Below are positions 19,198 through 26,985 of a DNA stretch of 64,000 nucleotides, in pieces. The notes under the pieces are model-generated. The model saw only the letters and a program-made list of their open reading frames with translations, did no database searches and was not told the origin of the DNA. This DNA is from SAR202 cluster bacterium bin87. Lineage in GTDB: Bacteria; Chloroflexota; Dehalococcoidia; Lucifugimonadales; UBA3495. Each line of letters opens with the position of its first letter. Positions within the stretch are counted from its first letter, which is position 1. Where the stretch lies: positions 82,432 through 146,431 of the forward strand of contig MPNC01000008.1 in the NCBI GenBank assembly GCA_002238825.1, in the 5' to 3' direction. The position numbers and the translations under genes were made by a program.

Positions 19198-20481
19198 CTA
19201 CCCGGTCGCGGCCTCAGTGTCGCCCGGCTCCGGTTCGTCGTCCCATTGATCCGGCTGGGCTTTGATTTCCGCCGTCAGCGTTCCCATCACGCCCGGCAGG
19301 TCGCGCCGGTATCCGCCTACACGGTCCTTTCGCGGCCGCAGACGCGCGGTCGGGCCACCGCTCAACTGCCGGTACAGTTCGTCGCCGTCGTTGTTCAGGC
19401 AGTCGTCCATGCACAACGCCGCCACGTAGGAGCGGCGCGCCGCAGAATTCGCCTGGCGTTGCATGATCTCCTGGTACAGCCGCCAGCACGCCGGGCTCTC
19501 CAGCGCGTCCCGGGAACACAGCAACGCCACCCGGTCAAAGTCCCGGAAACGGCTCATCGGCGGGATCACCGAAGCGTTGTACGCCGTTTCCTCGTCGTCC
19601 GCCAGCAGGCTCCAGCACTGCAAACCCATCGACCTCAGCTCGGTCTCCAGCCATCTGACGATGGAGTCATCCACCACTGAGCCGATCAGCAAAACCCGCC
19701 GGTGTGGCGTCGCCTGGTTGTTCCGCCGGGAGTGGCCTTCGATGAACTCGGGTGGTACTCCGGCCGGCCGCAGGAACGACTCGGGGATGCCTCCGTTGGA
19801 ACGCGCCAACGTGTCGGCTCCGACGATGCTGGGGCCCTCGTGGCGCAGCGTTTCCAGTCCCAGCGCGCCGCTCAGGTCGCAGTCGGCGAACAGCGTCATA
19901 TCGAGGACCACGTCCTCCAGCAACGTCCGGTCCAGACGGGTGCGCACCAGGACGGCCCGGCGCAGGTCGCAGCGGGTAAGATTCGCGACGTCCAGGCACG
20001 CCGCGCTGAGCTTGGCTCCGCTGAGGTTGGCGTCGGTCAGGTCCGCCATGGTCAGATCGGCCTCGGTCAGGTCCGCGCCGGCCAGGTTCGCGCCCACCAG
20101 CGTCGCAAACGCGATGTCGCAGTTGGAAAGGTCGGCTCCCCTCAGGTCGGCATTCTCCAGGTTGCTGCCCCGGAGGTCCGAGCGCAAAAACGAGGCCTCG
20201 GCCGCCTGGCAGTCGGCAAAGTTCGCCCGATTGAGGTTGCAGCGAGTGAGAAAAGCCCCGCGCAACCGGGCTCCGCCGAAGTTCGCGTGCCGCAGGTCCG
20301 CCGAGGTCAGGTCGATCTGGGTCAGATCGTCGAACCCCAAGTCCACGCCGGGCATCTTGATCCCGCTGAGATATGCGCCCGACAGATCGAGACGCGGGCG
20401 GCTTTGAAACTCACGCGCCCGCCAGCGCGCTATGGCAAACGTTCGCCTTTTGGCGACAGCAACATGCTCAGGGTTCGCCAA
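19198..20481 (-). CDS. Pentapeptide-repeat protein with C-terminal TIR-like domain
   Basis: A 427-aa protein. Residues about 28-200 are tandem pentapeptide repeats (A[DN]LXX units such as ANLAGADLTEADLTMADLT), which fold as a right-handed quadrilateral beta-helix. A linker GIPESFLRPAGVPPEFI leads to a TIR-like domain (about 250-390): RRVLLIGSVVDDSIVRWLETEL, then a WSLLADDEE segment, FDRVALLCSRDALESPACW and a helix containing E in YQEIM. That acidic residue is where TIR NADases have their catalytic glutamate, but activity is not proven. The start is TTG 20481, with GGAG seven bases upstream. A signalling or defence role is possible; no defence neighbours are present. Confidence 0.8.
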   Translation of the reverse strand: MANPEHVAVAKRRTFAIARWRAREFQSRPRLDLSGAYLSGIKMPGVDLGFDDLTQIDLTSADLRHANFGGARLRGAFLTRCNLNRANFADCQAAEASFLRSDLRGSNLENADLRGADLSNCDIAFATLVGANLAGADLTEADLTMADLTDANLSGAKLSAACLDVANLTRCDLRRAVLVRTRLDRTLLEDVVLDMTLFADCDLSGALGLETLRHEGPSIVGADTLARSNGGIPESFLRPAGVPPEFIEGHSRRNNQATPHRRVLLIGSVVDDSIVRWLETELRSMGLQCWSLLADDEETAYNASVIPPMSRFRDFDRVALLCSRDALESPACWRLYQEIMQRQANSAARRSYVAALCMDDCLNNDGDELYRQLSGGPTARLRPRKDRVGGYRRDLPGVMGTLTAEIKAQPDQWDDEPEPGDTEAATG

Positions 20482-20509
20482 GCAATCGCTCCAGCGTTGT
20501 GCCTCGACC

Positions 20510-21679
20510 CTAGTCGTCGCCCACCGGAAGTGCCGCCTCGCGCCCAGCGAATGCCGGCATCACTTCGTCGGCGAAAATGGACAACTGGTTTTTGAACTCG
20601 CTCCACGGCATGCCCTCCGGCCACTGGAGCACAATGTCCTCCAGACCGGGGTACTTGTCCTCGATTTCCCGCAGGAACCCGATGAAATCGTCGGGGTTCC
20701 CGCAGAACCAAGCCTTCTGATCCACGCCGTCCTCGATGCGCGGCGTCCGCGCCGGCGCGCCCGGCGTGCCCCAAGGCCGGCCCTGCTCGTCGGTGTATCG
20801 GACGAACCCGAAGGGCGCGAACCACTTGTACCGCTCATCGTGGAACGGCCTCACCTTTTCCATGGCTTCTTCCCGGCTGCCGGCTATGTAAAAGCCGAAG
20901 CCCAGCGCCATGTCGCCGCCCAGCGGAATGTCTCGACCGGCTTCCGTGGCGGCGTCGTGATACTGGCTAATCATCTGCTCAGCGTACCGCTCGCCGGTCA
21001 GCGCCACCATGGCCTTGACTCCGCGCTCGGCGATGTAGTTCAGCGTCCGCCCACTGGCGATGGGCTGCCAGATCTCCACGGGCCGGCTCACGGGCCGGGG
21101 CACCATGGTGATTTCCTTCAGGTCGTAGCCGCGATAGGGGACTTCCGGCGGGATGGTGTAGTACTTGCCGGAGTGGCTCCAGGACTCTTCGTTGAACGCC
21201 TTGAGGATGACTTCCATCTGTTCGAGGAAGAGCTCGCGGTTGGCGTCGTTGTCGATCACCGGCGCGCCGAAAGTCTCCACCTCCCGCGCGTGGTAGCCAC
21301 GACCAACGCCGAAGATCATGCGCCCGCCCGTAAGGATATCGGCCATGGCGAAGTCTTCGGCCACCCGCAGCGGATGCCACATGGGGATGATATTGAACGC
21401 CTGCCCGAACTTGAGGTTCTTGGTCTGTCCCGCCAGGTGTACACCCATGAGGATCAGGTTGGGGATGCACTCGTAACCCTCGTGCTGGAAGTGGTGCTCG
21501 GCCATCCACATGCAGTAGAACCCGCGCTCGTCCATGTGCTTGGCCAGCTCTTCTGCATGATCGTAAGCCTGGATCAGCTGTTCGTTGCTGTAACGGCGCT
21601 GGTCGGCCGGCGTGCCGTCCGCGCCCACGTTGTCCAGGTCGATCTGCCCCACGTACAGAACCGAAAACCGCTTAATCAT
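20510..21679 (-). CDS. Luciferase-like flavin-dependent monooxygenase (LLM)
   Basis: A 389-aa member of the bacterial luciferase superfamily, which uses reduced FMN or F420 to oxidise organic substrates. It has the TIM-barrel hallmarks ERGFYCMWMAEHHFQHEGY near the N-terminus, NLKFGQAFNIIPMWHPLRVAE, the glycine-rich ILTGGRMIFGVGRGYHAREVE and RPVEIWQPIASG. The subgroup resembles the alkanal-type rather than the F420-dependent sulfite-type enzymes. ATG 21679 begins the usual IKRFSVLY strand. It is followed after 28 bases by the pentapeptide-TIR gene. The substrate is unknown. It is one of four paralogous-type enzymes in this window. Confidence 0.9.
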   Translation of the reverse strand: MIKRFSVLYVGQIDLDNVGADGTPADQRRYSNEQLIQAYDHAEELAKHMDERGFYCMWMAEHHFQHEGYECIPNLILMGVHLAGQTKNLKFGQAFNIIPMWHPLRVAEDFAMADILTGGRMIFGVGRGYHAREVETFGAPVIDNDANRELFLEQMEVILKAFNEESWSHSGKYYTIPPEVPYRGYDLKEITMVPRPVSRPVEIWQPIASGRTLNYIAERGVKAMVALTGERYAEQMISQYHDAATEAGRDIPLGGDMALGFGFYIAGSREEAMEKVRPFHDERYKWFAPFGFVRYTDEQGRPWGTPGAPARTPRIEDGVDQKAWFCGNPDDFIGFLREIEDKYPGLEDIVLQWPEGMPWSEFKNQLSIFADEVMPAFAGREAALPVGDD

Positions 21680-21851
21680 CCGTTCAATACCCCGTTGGAA
21701 TAGTAACCGGAGCGCATTATAGCACGAGGCCCGTAACAGGCACCGAAGTTAGGGTATGCGCGTCGGTAGGAGGCTGGGGTTCAGGGTCCACGGATATTGA
21801 AGGTTTGTCTCTCTCCGATTGCTCTGGGAGCGAACGCCGCCAACGCGTCGT

Positions 21852-21880
21852 TTGTTCGGGATAACCTGCCGGAATATAAT
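21852..21880 (+). promoter_or_regulatory. Sigma-70 promoter for the DUF4258-like/DUF2283 pair
   Basis: TTGTTC (21852-21857) and a perfect TATAAT (21875-21880) are separated by 17 bases. The ATG of the first gene follows only 18 bases after the -10, so the leader would be about 12 bases or less and translation may be nearly leaderless. Confidence 0.6.
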
Positions 21881-21898
21881 GATCCTAGAAGTTGTTGG

Positions 21899-22135
21899 AT
21901 GAAATTCACCGAGTATTTTGTAACCATGCGTCAGCGGCCTGATCGCGCATTTATCCAGTTGGATTGGATACAACGAGTGATCGACCACCCGGTCAGAGAA
22001 ATCGTGCAAAGCGACGGGCGCATCCGGCGCTGGGCTCCGATCCAGGAGATGGAAGGGCGGCATCTGCGTGTTATTCTGCTACCCGACGCTACTACGGTGC
22101 ACAATGCCTTCTTCGATAGGACTTTCCGGCCATGA
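21899..22135 (+). CDS. Small DUF4258-like protein, first of a coupled pair
   Basis: A 78-aa basic protein beginning MKFTEYFVTM and containing DGRIRRWAPI, RHLRVILLPD and HNAFFDRTF. This pattern is seen in small DUF4258-type proteins that are usually encoded just before a DUF2283 protein. The start was taken at ATG 21899 because the upstream continuation contains the promoter and is not similar to the family. It overlaps the next gene by four bases (ATGA), indicating translational coupling. Such pairs look like toxin-antitoxin modules, but a toxic activity has not been shown to my knowledge; the family name is from memory of the pattern. Confidence 0.7.
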   Translation: MKFTEYFVTMRQRPDRAFIQLDWIQRVIDHPVREIVQSDGRIRRWAPIQEMEGRHLRVILLPDATTVHNAFFDRTFRP

Positions 22136-22347
22136 GAATCCAGTATTTCCCTGATACCGATACTCTCTATATAGAGCTTTCGCCGTCGGAAGTCCGCGAG
22201 ACGCGGGATTTGGATGAGGATACCATTGTGGATCTGGACGCTTCTGGCCGGCTCTGTGCCATTACCATCGAGCACGCCAGTGACCGAACCGCCATTCCCG
22301 CTTTTTCCTATGAGGAGATTACCGTCGCGACTACCGAGTCGCTATAA
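22132..22347 (+). CDS. DUF2283 family protein
   Basis: A 71-aa acidic protein with the DUF2283 pattern: YFPDTDTLYIELSP, then RETRDLDEDTIVDLDASGRL and AITIEHAS. The ATG overlaps the TGA of the preceding DUF4258-like gene. The acid/base complementarity of the two small proteins (this one acidic, the partner basic) fits a complex of the toxin-antitoxin kind, which is inference. It is followed 50 bases later by an SDR gene on the same strand that has its own ribosome site. Confidence 0.83.
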   Translation: MRIQYFPDTDTLYIELSPSEVRETRDLDEDTIVDLDASGRLCAITIEHASDRTAIPAFSYEEITVATTESL

Positions 22348-22397
22348 TCCTCCGGTTCTATTCCTAAATCCCAATTGTGAAACAGGGAGGCAATCCC

Positions 22398-23174
22398 ATG
22401 GATTTGACCCTCAACGGTAAGGTAGCAATGATCACCGGCGGCAGTCGCGGTCTGGGTCGGCAATGTGCTCTGTCGCTGGGCCGCGAAGGCTGCGCCGTGG
22501 CCATCTGCGGACGCGACGGCGATCAGGTTGAACAGACGGTATCCGAACTGAAGGGGCTGGGAATCAAGGCCAGCGGGAGCCAGGCCGACGTCACCAGCCC
22601 GGGAGACGCCGAGAAGTTCCTCCAGGAGACCACCGACACCCTGGGCGCTCCCGACATCCTGGTGAACAACGTGGGCGGCCGCCGCGGCTCCGTCCTCTTC
22701 GACGAAACCTCCATGGAGCAGTTCCTGGAGGGCCTGGAAGTCAACCTGATCTCGGCGGTGCGGATGACCAAACTGGCTCTTCCCCACATGCAGGCGCAGG
22801 GCTGGGGCCGTGTGATCAACATCTCCTCAATCTACGGGCGCGAGCATGGCGGCTCGGTTGACTACATGACGGGGAAGGCGGGAATGATCGCCTTTTCCAA
22901 GCACCTGGCCCTGCAACTGGCACAAACCGGCGTGCTCGTGAATTGCGTCGCGCCGGGCAGCATCGACTTCCCCGGCAGCACCTGGGACCGTTTCCAGCAG
23001 AACAACACCCCAGAGGTCGTGGCCGAGTTCATCGACCGCAACCTGCCCATGGGCAAGTTCGGCTGGCCCGAGCCGATCGGCGAGACCGTGGCGTTCCTGG
23101 CCTCCGACCGCGCCGGCCTGATCACCGGCGCCTGCCTCAACGTGGACGGCGGCCAGTCCAAATCCCTGTTCTAG
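22398..23174 (+). CDS. Short-chain dehydrogenase/reductase
   Basis: A 258-aa classical SDR. It has the Rossmann motif TGGSRGLGRQ near residue 13, the cofactor-side basic residue in CGRDGD, NNVGG, the catalytic Ser in INISSIYG and YMTGK with the Tyr-Lys pair, and a C-terminal ITGACLNVDGG. It reduces or oxidises a hydroxyl or carbonyl with NAD(P); the substrate is unknown. ATG 22398 has GGGAGG eight bases upstream, better than any earlier in-frame codon. It is convergent with an alpha/beta hydrolase, with a palindromic repeat between them. Confidence 0.93.
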   Translation: MDLTLNGKVAMITGGSRGLGRQCALSLGREGCAVAICGRDGDQVEQTVSELKGLGIKASGSQADVTSPGDAEKFLQETTDTLGAPDILVNNVGGRRGSVLFDETSMEQFLEGLEVNLISAVRMTKLALPHMQAQGWGRVINISSIYGREHGGSVDYMTGKAGMIAFSKHLALQLAQTGVLVNCVAPGSIDFPGSTWDRFQQNNTPEVVAEFIDRNLPMGKFGWPEPIGETVAFLASDRAGLITGACLNVDGGQSKSLF

Positions 23175-23179
23175 GATCA

Positions 23180-23284
23180 TCGTCAGAATCAGGATTTCAG
23201 GATTTGCCGGATTTGGTTAATGCCACCGGTCGGCATTTCCCAATCCTGTCGAGCCCAAAATCTGAAAATCCTGATTCAGACGAC
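23180..23284. repeat. Palindromic repeat between convergent genes, family B
   Basis: TCGTCAGAATCAGGATTTCAG (from 23180, quoted in part) pairs with CTGAAAATCCTGATTCAGACG ending at 23283 with a few mismatches, and an inner palindrome of ATTT/AAAT words lies between. It fills the 109-base gap between two stop codons and may serve as a terminator for both. A partial copy of one arm, TCCTGATTCTGACGAC, occurs at 56564-56579. Confidence 0.7.
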
Positions 23285-24102
23285 TACACCGGTTGGTGCG
23301 CCGCTCCTACAAATTCGAGCCACGCCTGCACGCACTTTTCGGGAGCCGAGTGCTGGACATAACCGCTGGCGCCCGGCACCCTGGCCAAGCGGCAGTTGGG
23401 CATCATTTCGGCCTGCCCCTGCGCCCGGTCCGGAATGTCTCCCTCGCTCAGTTCGCCGACCATCGCCAGCGCGGGAGTCTGGATCGCCGGCAGCTTTTCC
23501 GAAAGGTTCTGCGTTCCCAGGTAGGCCAGCGTCTCCAGCACCACGTGCCGTGAGGTCTGGGCCATCTGCTGGATGTACCATTCGTGGTGCTCAGGCGCCG
23601 CGCCGGCGCTCACGCGGCGGCCGCCGGTGGCGCGCGCCCAGCCTGCCACGCCCTCTTCCGCCACCAAGCGGTAGTAGTTCTGGTAGGTATCGACGCCGGT
23701 GAAGTTGTACGGCGACGTGCATGTGGTGACAGTGTGGAGGCGCTCCGGATACTGGTACGCGAACTGCAGCGCGATGGTGCCGCCGATGGTCTCGCCGATC
23801 AAATGCACCTTGTCCAGTTCCAGGTAGTCCAGCAGGTTCCGCAGGTCTCCCGCGAAACCCTCCAGGGACCAATCATAGCCGGGCTCGGGCACCGTTGAAC
23901 GCCCGAAACCCCGCATGTCCACTCTGATCACCCGGTACTGTCGGGCCAGCAGCGGGGGCCATGCGTACCACAACCGCGCGTTCTTCGCGTTGCCGTGGTG
24001 CAGCACGATGGTCTCGATGCCGTCCGGGTCGCGCCACGGATCGGTGAAGTTATCGTCGTCGTAGTACATCTCCAGGTCGCCGGCCAGCGGGGCAATGGGC
24101 AT
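23284..24102 (-). CDS. Alpha/beta hydrolase fold protein with non-canonical catalytic residues
   Basis: A 272-aa protein with the alpha/beta hydrolase layout: IVLHHGNAKNARLW (oxyanion strand), YRVIRVDMRGFGRS, DLRNLLDYLELDKVHLIG and then the elbow G103-E-T105-I-G-G. The elbow is normally G-X-S-X-G, so the nucleophile position is Thr. The usual GHxxxxExP near the end reads GASGYVQHSAPE, so the catalytic His is missing or shifted to QHS. It may be inactive, cofactor-free in another way, or use Thr. ATG 24102 has AGGAG six bases upstream. It is the last gene of the leftward sfsA-glycosylase-cupin run. Confidence 0.85.
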   Translation of the reverse strand: MPIAPLAGDLEMYYDDDNFTDPWRDPDGIETIVLHHGNAKNARLWYAWPPLLARQYRVIRVDMRGFGRSTVPEPGYDWSLEGFAGDLRNLLDYLELDKVHLIGETIGGTIALQFAYQYPERLHTVTTCTSPYNFTGVDTYQNYYRLVAEEGVAGWARATGGRRVSAGAAPEHHEWYIQQMAQTSRHVVLETLAYLGTQNLSEKLPAIQTPALAMVGELSEGDIPDRAQGQAEMMPNCRLARVPGASGYVQHSAPEKCVQAWLEFVGAAHQPV

Positions 24103-24175
24103 GATGATCTCCTGCGTTGGTTCGCCTGAGCGCGTGAGGTCTGTTTAACTGAGAGCGGATGCGCGGTGATCCGGT

Positions 24176-24553
24176 CTACACGCCGAGTCCGCCGCCGGGT
24201 GTCTGGTCAGCCAGCGGGATCTGCACGCTGATTCGGTCCACGTCGCCCACGCTGCGGGTGGTGTGTCCGCGGCCGCTCAGGTCTTCGCACAGCTCAATGT
24301 CGCCCACGTTGAAGATGCGCTTGGTCCCGTCGCCAATCCCGATCTCCACCTGGCCCTGCAACGTGATGACGTACTGGCGGCGCGGGGCGGTGTGAAAGTC
24401 CACCAGTTGTGTGGGCTTCAAACTGCTGAACTGCACGCCAGTCGCTGCTTCCGTGGCGGTCCTCAGAGCGTGGCCCACCTGCTCGAAGGGCAATTGCATT
24501 TCTTCAATGTGCGACTCGCCGTCGTCACCCGTATAAATCCTGACTACCTGCAT
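24176..24553 (-). CDS. Cupin-domain protein
   Basis: A 125-aa single cupin. Residues about 50-115 give the beta-barrel: VDFHTAPRRQYVITLQGQVEI, where a normal cupin motif 1 would have G-x5-H-x-H, then IFNVGDIELCEDLSGRGHTTRSVG as motif 2. The H in VDFH and that in GRGH are plausible metal ligands, with others replaced. ATG 24553 has GGAGG seven bases upstream, which rules out the longer upstream reading. It lies between a DNA glycosylase and an alpha/beta hydrolase on the same strand. The function is unknown. Confidence 0.82.
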   Translation of the reverse strand: MQVVRIYTGDDGESHIEEMQLPFEQVGHALRTATEAATGVQFSSLKPTQLVDFHTAPRRQYVITLQGQVEIGIGDGTKRIFNVGDIELCEDLSGRGHTTRSVGDVDRISVQIPLADQTPGGGLGV

Positions 24554-24599
24554 TTTCTGTCCTCCGGTTCCGGTTCGGATGGCGTCATCATAGCACCGG

Positions 24600-25280
24600 T
24601 CACGCCTCGACGGCCGCCCTGCCGGTGGCGCAGATGTCCTGCAGGCAACAGCCGTCGCAACGCGGCGCATTCTTGGTGCATGACGCCTTGTGGTGGTGAT
24701 CCAGCAGCGCGTGATACTCGTTGAATACAGTGACGTCCGGCTCCAGGTTTTCGTGAAACAGCCGCTGCCAGCCGTTGTAGTTGTCCCGTTCGATGGGCGC
24801 CAATCCCACCCGCTTCAGGATGCGGATGGTGTAGGCATCGATCACGAACGATGGCTTGCCGGCGGCGTACACCAGGATGTCGTCGGCGGTTTCCGGCCCG
24901 ATCCCGTGGATGCCCAACAACTCCTCTCGCACCATCTTCGTGTCCGCCGCGAACATTGCGTCCAGGTCGCCGTCATAATCCACGCAGACGTGAGCGGCAA
25001 AGGCCTTCAGCTTGCGCGACTTGGCGTTGTAATACCCCGACGGGCGCACCAACCCGGCCAACTCTTCCAACGGCAAGTCATGCACCGCCCGCCAACTCTC
25101 GACGCCTGCGGACCGCAGGTTGTCCAGCGCCCGTTCCACGTTGCGCCAGGCGGCTGACTGCGTGAGGATCGCCCCGGCGATCATCTCGAACCGGCTCTCC
25201 GCCGGCCACCATCCCTGTGGCCCATAGGCTTCCAGCAACCGACGGTAAATCTCGATCAACAACGGTTTTGAACTGCTCAC
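24600..25280 (-). CDS. Endonuclease III-like DNA glycosylase (HhH-GPD, Fe-S)
   Basis: A 226-aa base-excision repair enzyme. The HhH motif is LLGIHGIGPETADDILVYA and the catalytic Asp lies in FVIDAYTIRILKRVG. The C-terminal cysteine loop, C-x7-C-x2-C-x5-C, binds a 4Fe-4S cluster. The usual lyase Lys of endonuclease III (in GVGRKTA) is replaced by Pro-Glu, so it should be monofunctional; GIGPETAD is typical of the MagIII 3-methyladenine glycosylase group. GTG 25280 is the chosen start, 46 bases after the sfsA stop; the ribosome site is weak. Confidence 0.87.
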   Translation of the reverse strand: MSSSKPLLIEIYRRLLEAYGPQGWWPAESRFEMIAGAILTQSAAWRNVERALDNLRSAGVESWRAVHDLPLEELAGLVRPSGYYNAKSRKLKAFAAHVCVDYDGDLDAMFAADTKMVREELLGIHGIGPETADDILVYAAGKPSFVIDAYTIRILKRVGLAPIERDNYNGWQRLFHENLEPDVTVFNEYHALLDHHHKASCTKNAPRCDGCCLQDICATGRAAVEA

Positions 25281-25326
25281 TCGCGTTTCTCGACGCCGGC
25301 GATCCTTTGTGGTCAATCCCGGGCGA

Positions 25327-26016
25327 TTACAACCGGGCCGCGACCGTATCCGCGAGCACGATGCTCCGCTCCGTGACGTCGCAACGGTATGCCCACACCG
25401 CGACGCCGGCGTCACGGGCTTCTCGCAACGTAACGCCCAGCAGCGGATCCGCCACGTCGTGAGGCGCAAACGCCTCGGCATCGGCCCGCTGGATCACGAA
25501 CACGACCGCCGCCTGATGACCCGCCTCCCGCGCCGCCATCAGGCTCCGCAGATGTTTCACGCCCCGAACGGTCGGTGCATCAGGGAACAGGGCGACCCCT
25601 TCCTCGACCAACGTGACCGATTTGGTTTCCACGTAGCATTTGCCCTCAGGACCTTCCAGCAGGAAATCCAGCCGGCTCTCCCCGTACACCTGCTCCCCGC
25701 GCGCGACCGGGTAGTTGCCGAATTGCGGCATCCGCTTTTGCGCCAAAGCCTCTGCGACCAGCTTGTTCGGCAAGCGGGCATCGGCCGACGATAACGCGGT
25801 GCCCGTGTCCACCAAGGCCAGGTCGAAGCTCGTCTTTCTGCTCGTCCCCGCCGGAGCCGGCGCCAGCAATACCCGAAAACCGGGCACCAGCAGTTCGCCC
25901 ATTCGGCCAGAATTGGGCACGTGTGCCAGGTACTCGCGCCGCTCCACGTCCACCAGGGCCGCAAACCGGTTCAGGCGCTTGATGAATCGTCCTTCAACCA
26001 GGGGAGGAAATCGCAC
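25327..26016 (-). CDS. sfsA: SfsA family protein
   Basis: A 229-aa SfsA homologue, the usual length. It starts at GTG 26016 with GGAG seven bases upstream, giving the family N-terminus VRFPPLVEGRFIKRLNRF. The conserved segments AHVPNSGRMGELLVPG, SRLDFLLEG with the Glu-Lys of CYVETKSVTLVEEGVALFPDAPT, and GVKHLRSLMAAREAG are all present; they resemble a PD-(D/E)xK nuclease-type core. SfsA was named for sugar fermentation stimulation in E. coli and binds DNA; its true role remains open. It heads the leftward glycosylase-cupin-hydrolase run. Confidence 0.93.
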   Translation of the reverse strand: MRFPPLVEGRFIKRLNRFAALVDVERREYLAHVPNSGRMGELLVPGFRVLLAPAPAGTSRKTSFDLALVDTGTALSSADARLPNKLVAEALAQKRMPQFGNYPVARGEQVYGESRLDFLLEGPEGKCYVETKSVTLVEEGVALFPDAPTVRGVKHLRSLMAAREAGHQAAVVFVIQRADAEAFAPHDVADPLLGVTLREARDAGVAVWAYRCDVTERSIVLADTVAARL

Positions 26017-26214
26017 CGGTGATCTCCAGACTCGGCCGCCGACATCGAATTTGCGATCTGCATCCCGACGGCGAACCGTCATCCAATTCGATCCTGCTTG
26101 CCATGTAACAAAAGCGTAATCAGTTCGTAATTGCCCGTTAATCCGCAGTGCGCAATATAAAGCCATCGGCAGCGACCTGCCAAACAATCCCTGCGCTGCG
26201 GATGAGGTTCGGCG

Positions 26215-26907
26215 ATGATAACGTATGCAGGTTCCCAACCCACCGGCGACTTCGCCCCCCGGGTTCTCCTGCTGGGAGATGGTTGGGAAATGCTTACCGG
26301 CGCCCTGGCCGCCGCATCGGACACCGGAGCCATAGAGGTCATCGGCCCCGAGCCCGCCTACGACTTGGATATCGACTACGGCGCTCAATCCCCGGCAGTG
26401 TTGCTGCTGGCTCCCCACGCGGATCTGCCCGCCCATCCGGATGAGGACACCGGGCCCCTAGTGCTCCGTTGTGTTCCCGACTACGAGCTGGATGATCCCG
26501 AACTATATGATGATTCTGACGATTTCGTCACCGTTCCCTGTTCCCCTGCCGAATTGATCAAGCGGATCCTGCGTCTCGCTCACCGCCGCGCCAGCGCGTC
26601 GGTCTCGTCGGAATCGATCAGGGTAGGCGGCATTTCGCTGAACCCGGCCACATACCAGGTTACCGTCAATGGAAGGCCGGTGGACCTGGCCTGGCTGGAG
26701 TTCCAGTTGCTCAAGTTCCTGATGGACAACGTGGGCAAGGTGTTCACCCGCGACCAACTGCTGGCCAGCGTCTGGGGCGTGGAAAACATCGGAGGCACGC
26801 GCACCGTCGACGTCCACATTCGCCGGCTGCGTTACAAGCTGGAGAACGGGCCGGAAACCTACTTCCGCACCGTCAAGAACGTCGGCTACGGAATGATCGA
26901 ACCCTAA
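26215..26907 (+). CDS. Winged-helix transcription factor with pseudo-receiver domain
   Basis: A 230-aa OmpR-like regulator. The C-terminal winged helix (about 137-228) is intact: DLAWLEFQLLKFLMDNVGKVFTRDQLL, VDVHIRRLRYKLE and FRTVKNVGYGM. The N-terminal 115 residues have a receiver-like strand order (RVLLLGDGWEML, VLLLAP) but no acidic pocket, no phospho-Asp and a Pro where Lys is expected (TVPCSPAEL). It should act without phosphorylation, perhaps by ligand or protein contact. ATG 26215 has GAGG seven bases upstream. No kinase is adjacent; it is divergent from sfsA. Confidence 0.87.
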   Translation: MITYAGSQPTGDFAPRVLLLGDGWEMLTGALAAASDTGAIEVIGPEPAYDLDIDYGAQSPAVLLLAPHADLPAHPDEDTGPLVLRCVPDYELDDPELYDDSDDFVTVPCSPAELIKRILRLAHRRASASVSSESIRVGGISLNPATYQVTVNGRPVDLAWLEFQLLKFLMDNVGKVFTRDQLLASVWGVENIGGTRTVDVHIRRLRYKLENGPETYFRTVKNVGYGMIEP

Positions 26908-26933
26908 CCCTGGTTTCACGACGGGCCAAGAGA

Positions 26934-26959
26934 TAGGGGCGAATGATTATTCGCCCCTA
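26934..26959. terminator. Perfect hairpin between convergent genes, family C copy 1
   Basis: TAGGGGCGAAT (26934-26944) and ATTCGCCCCTA (26949-26959) form an 11-bp perfect stem with loop GATT. There is no T-run on either strand. It sits between the converging regulator and P450 genes. A related hairpin with the same GGGGCGAAT core is at 47137-47160, so this is also a repeat. Confidence 0.6.
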
Positions 26960-26985
26960 CGCATCACCGCCGGAGTGCAGGTCCG

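Noticed and set aside
19702..20595. Plus-strand frames opposite the pentapeptide repeats
   Set aside because: Repeat periodicity gives repeated words on either strand; the minus-strand reading has true A(D/N)LXX repeats and a TIR domain.
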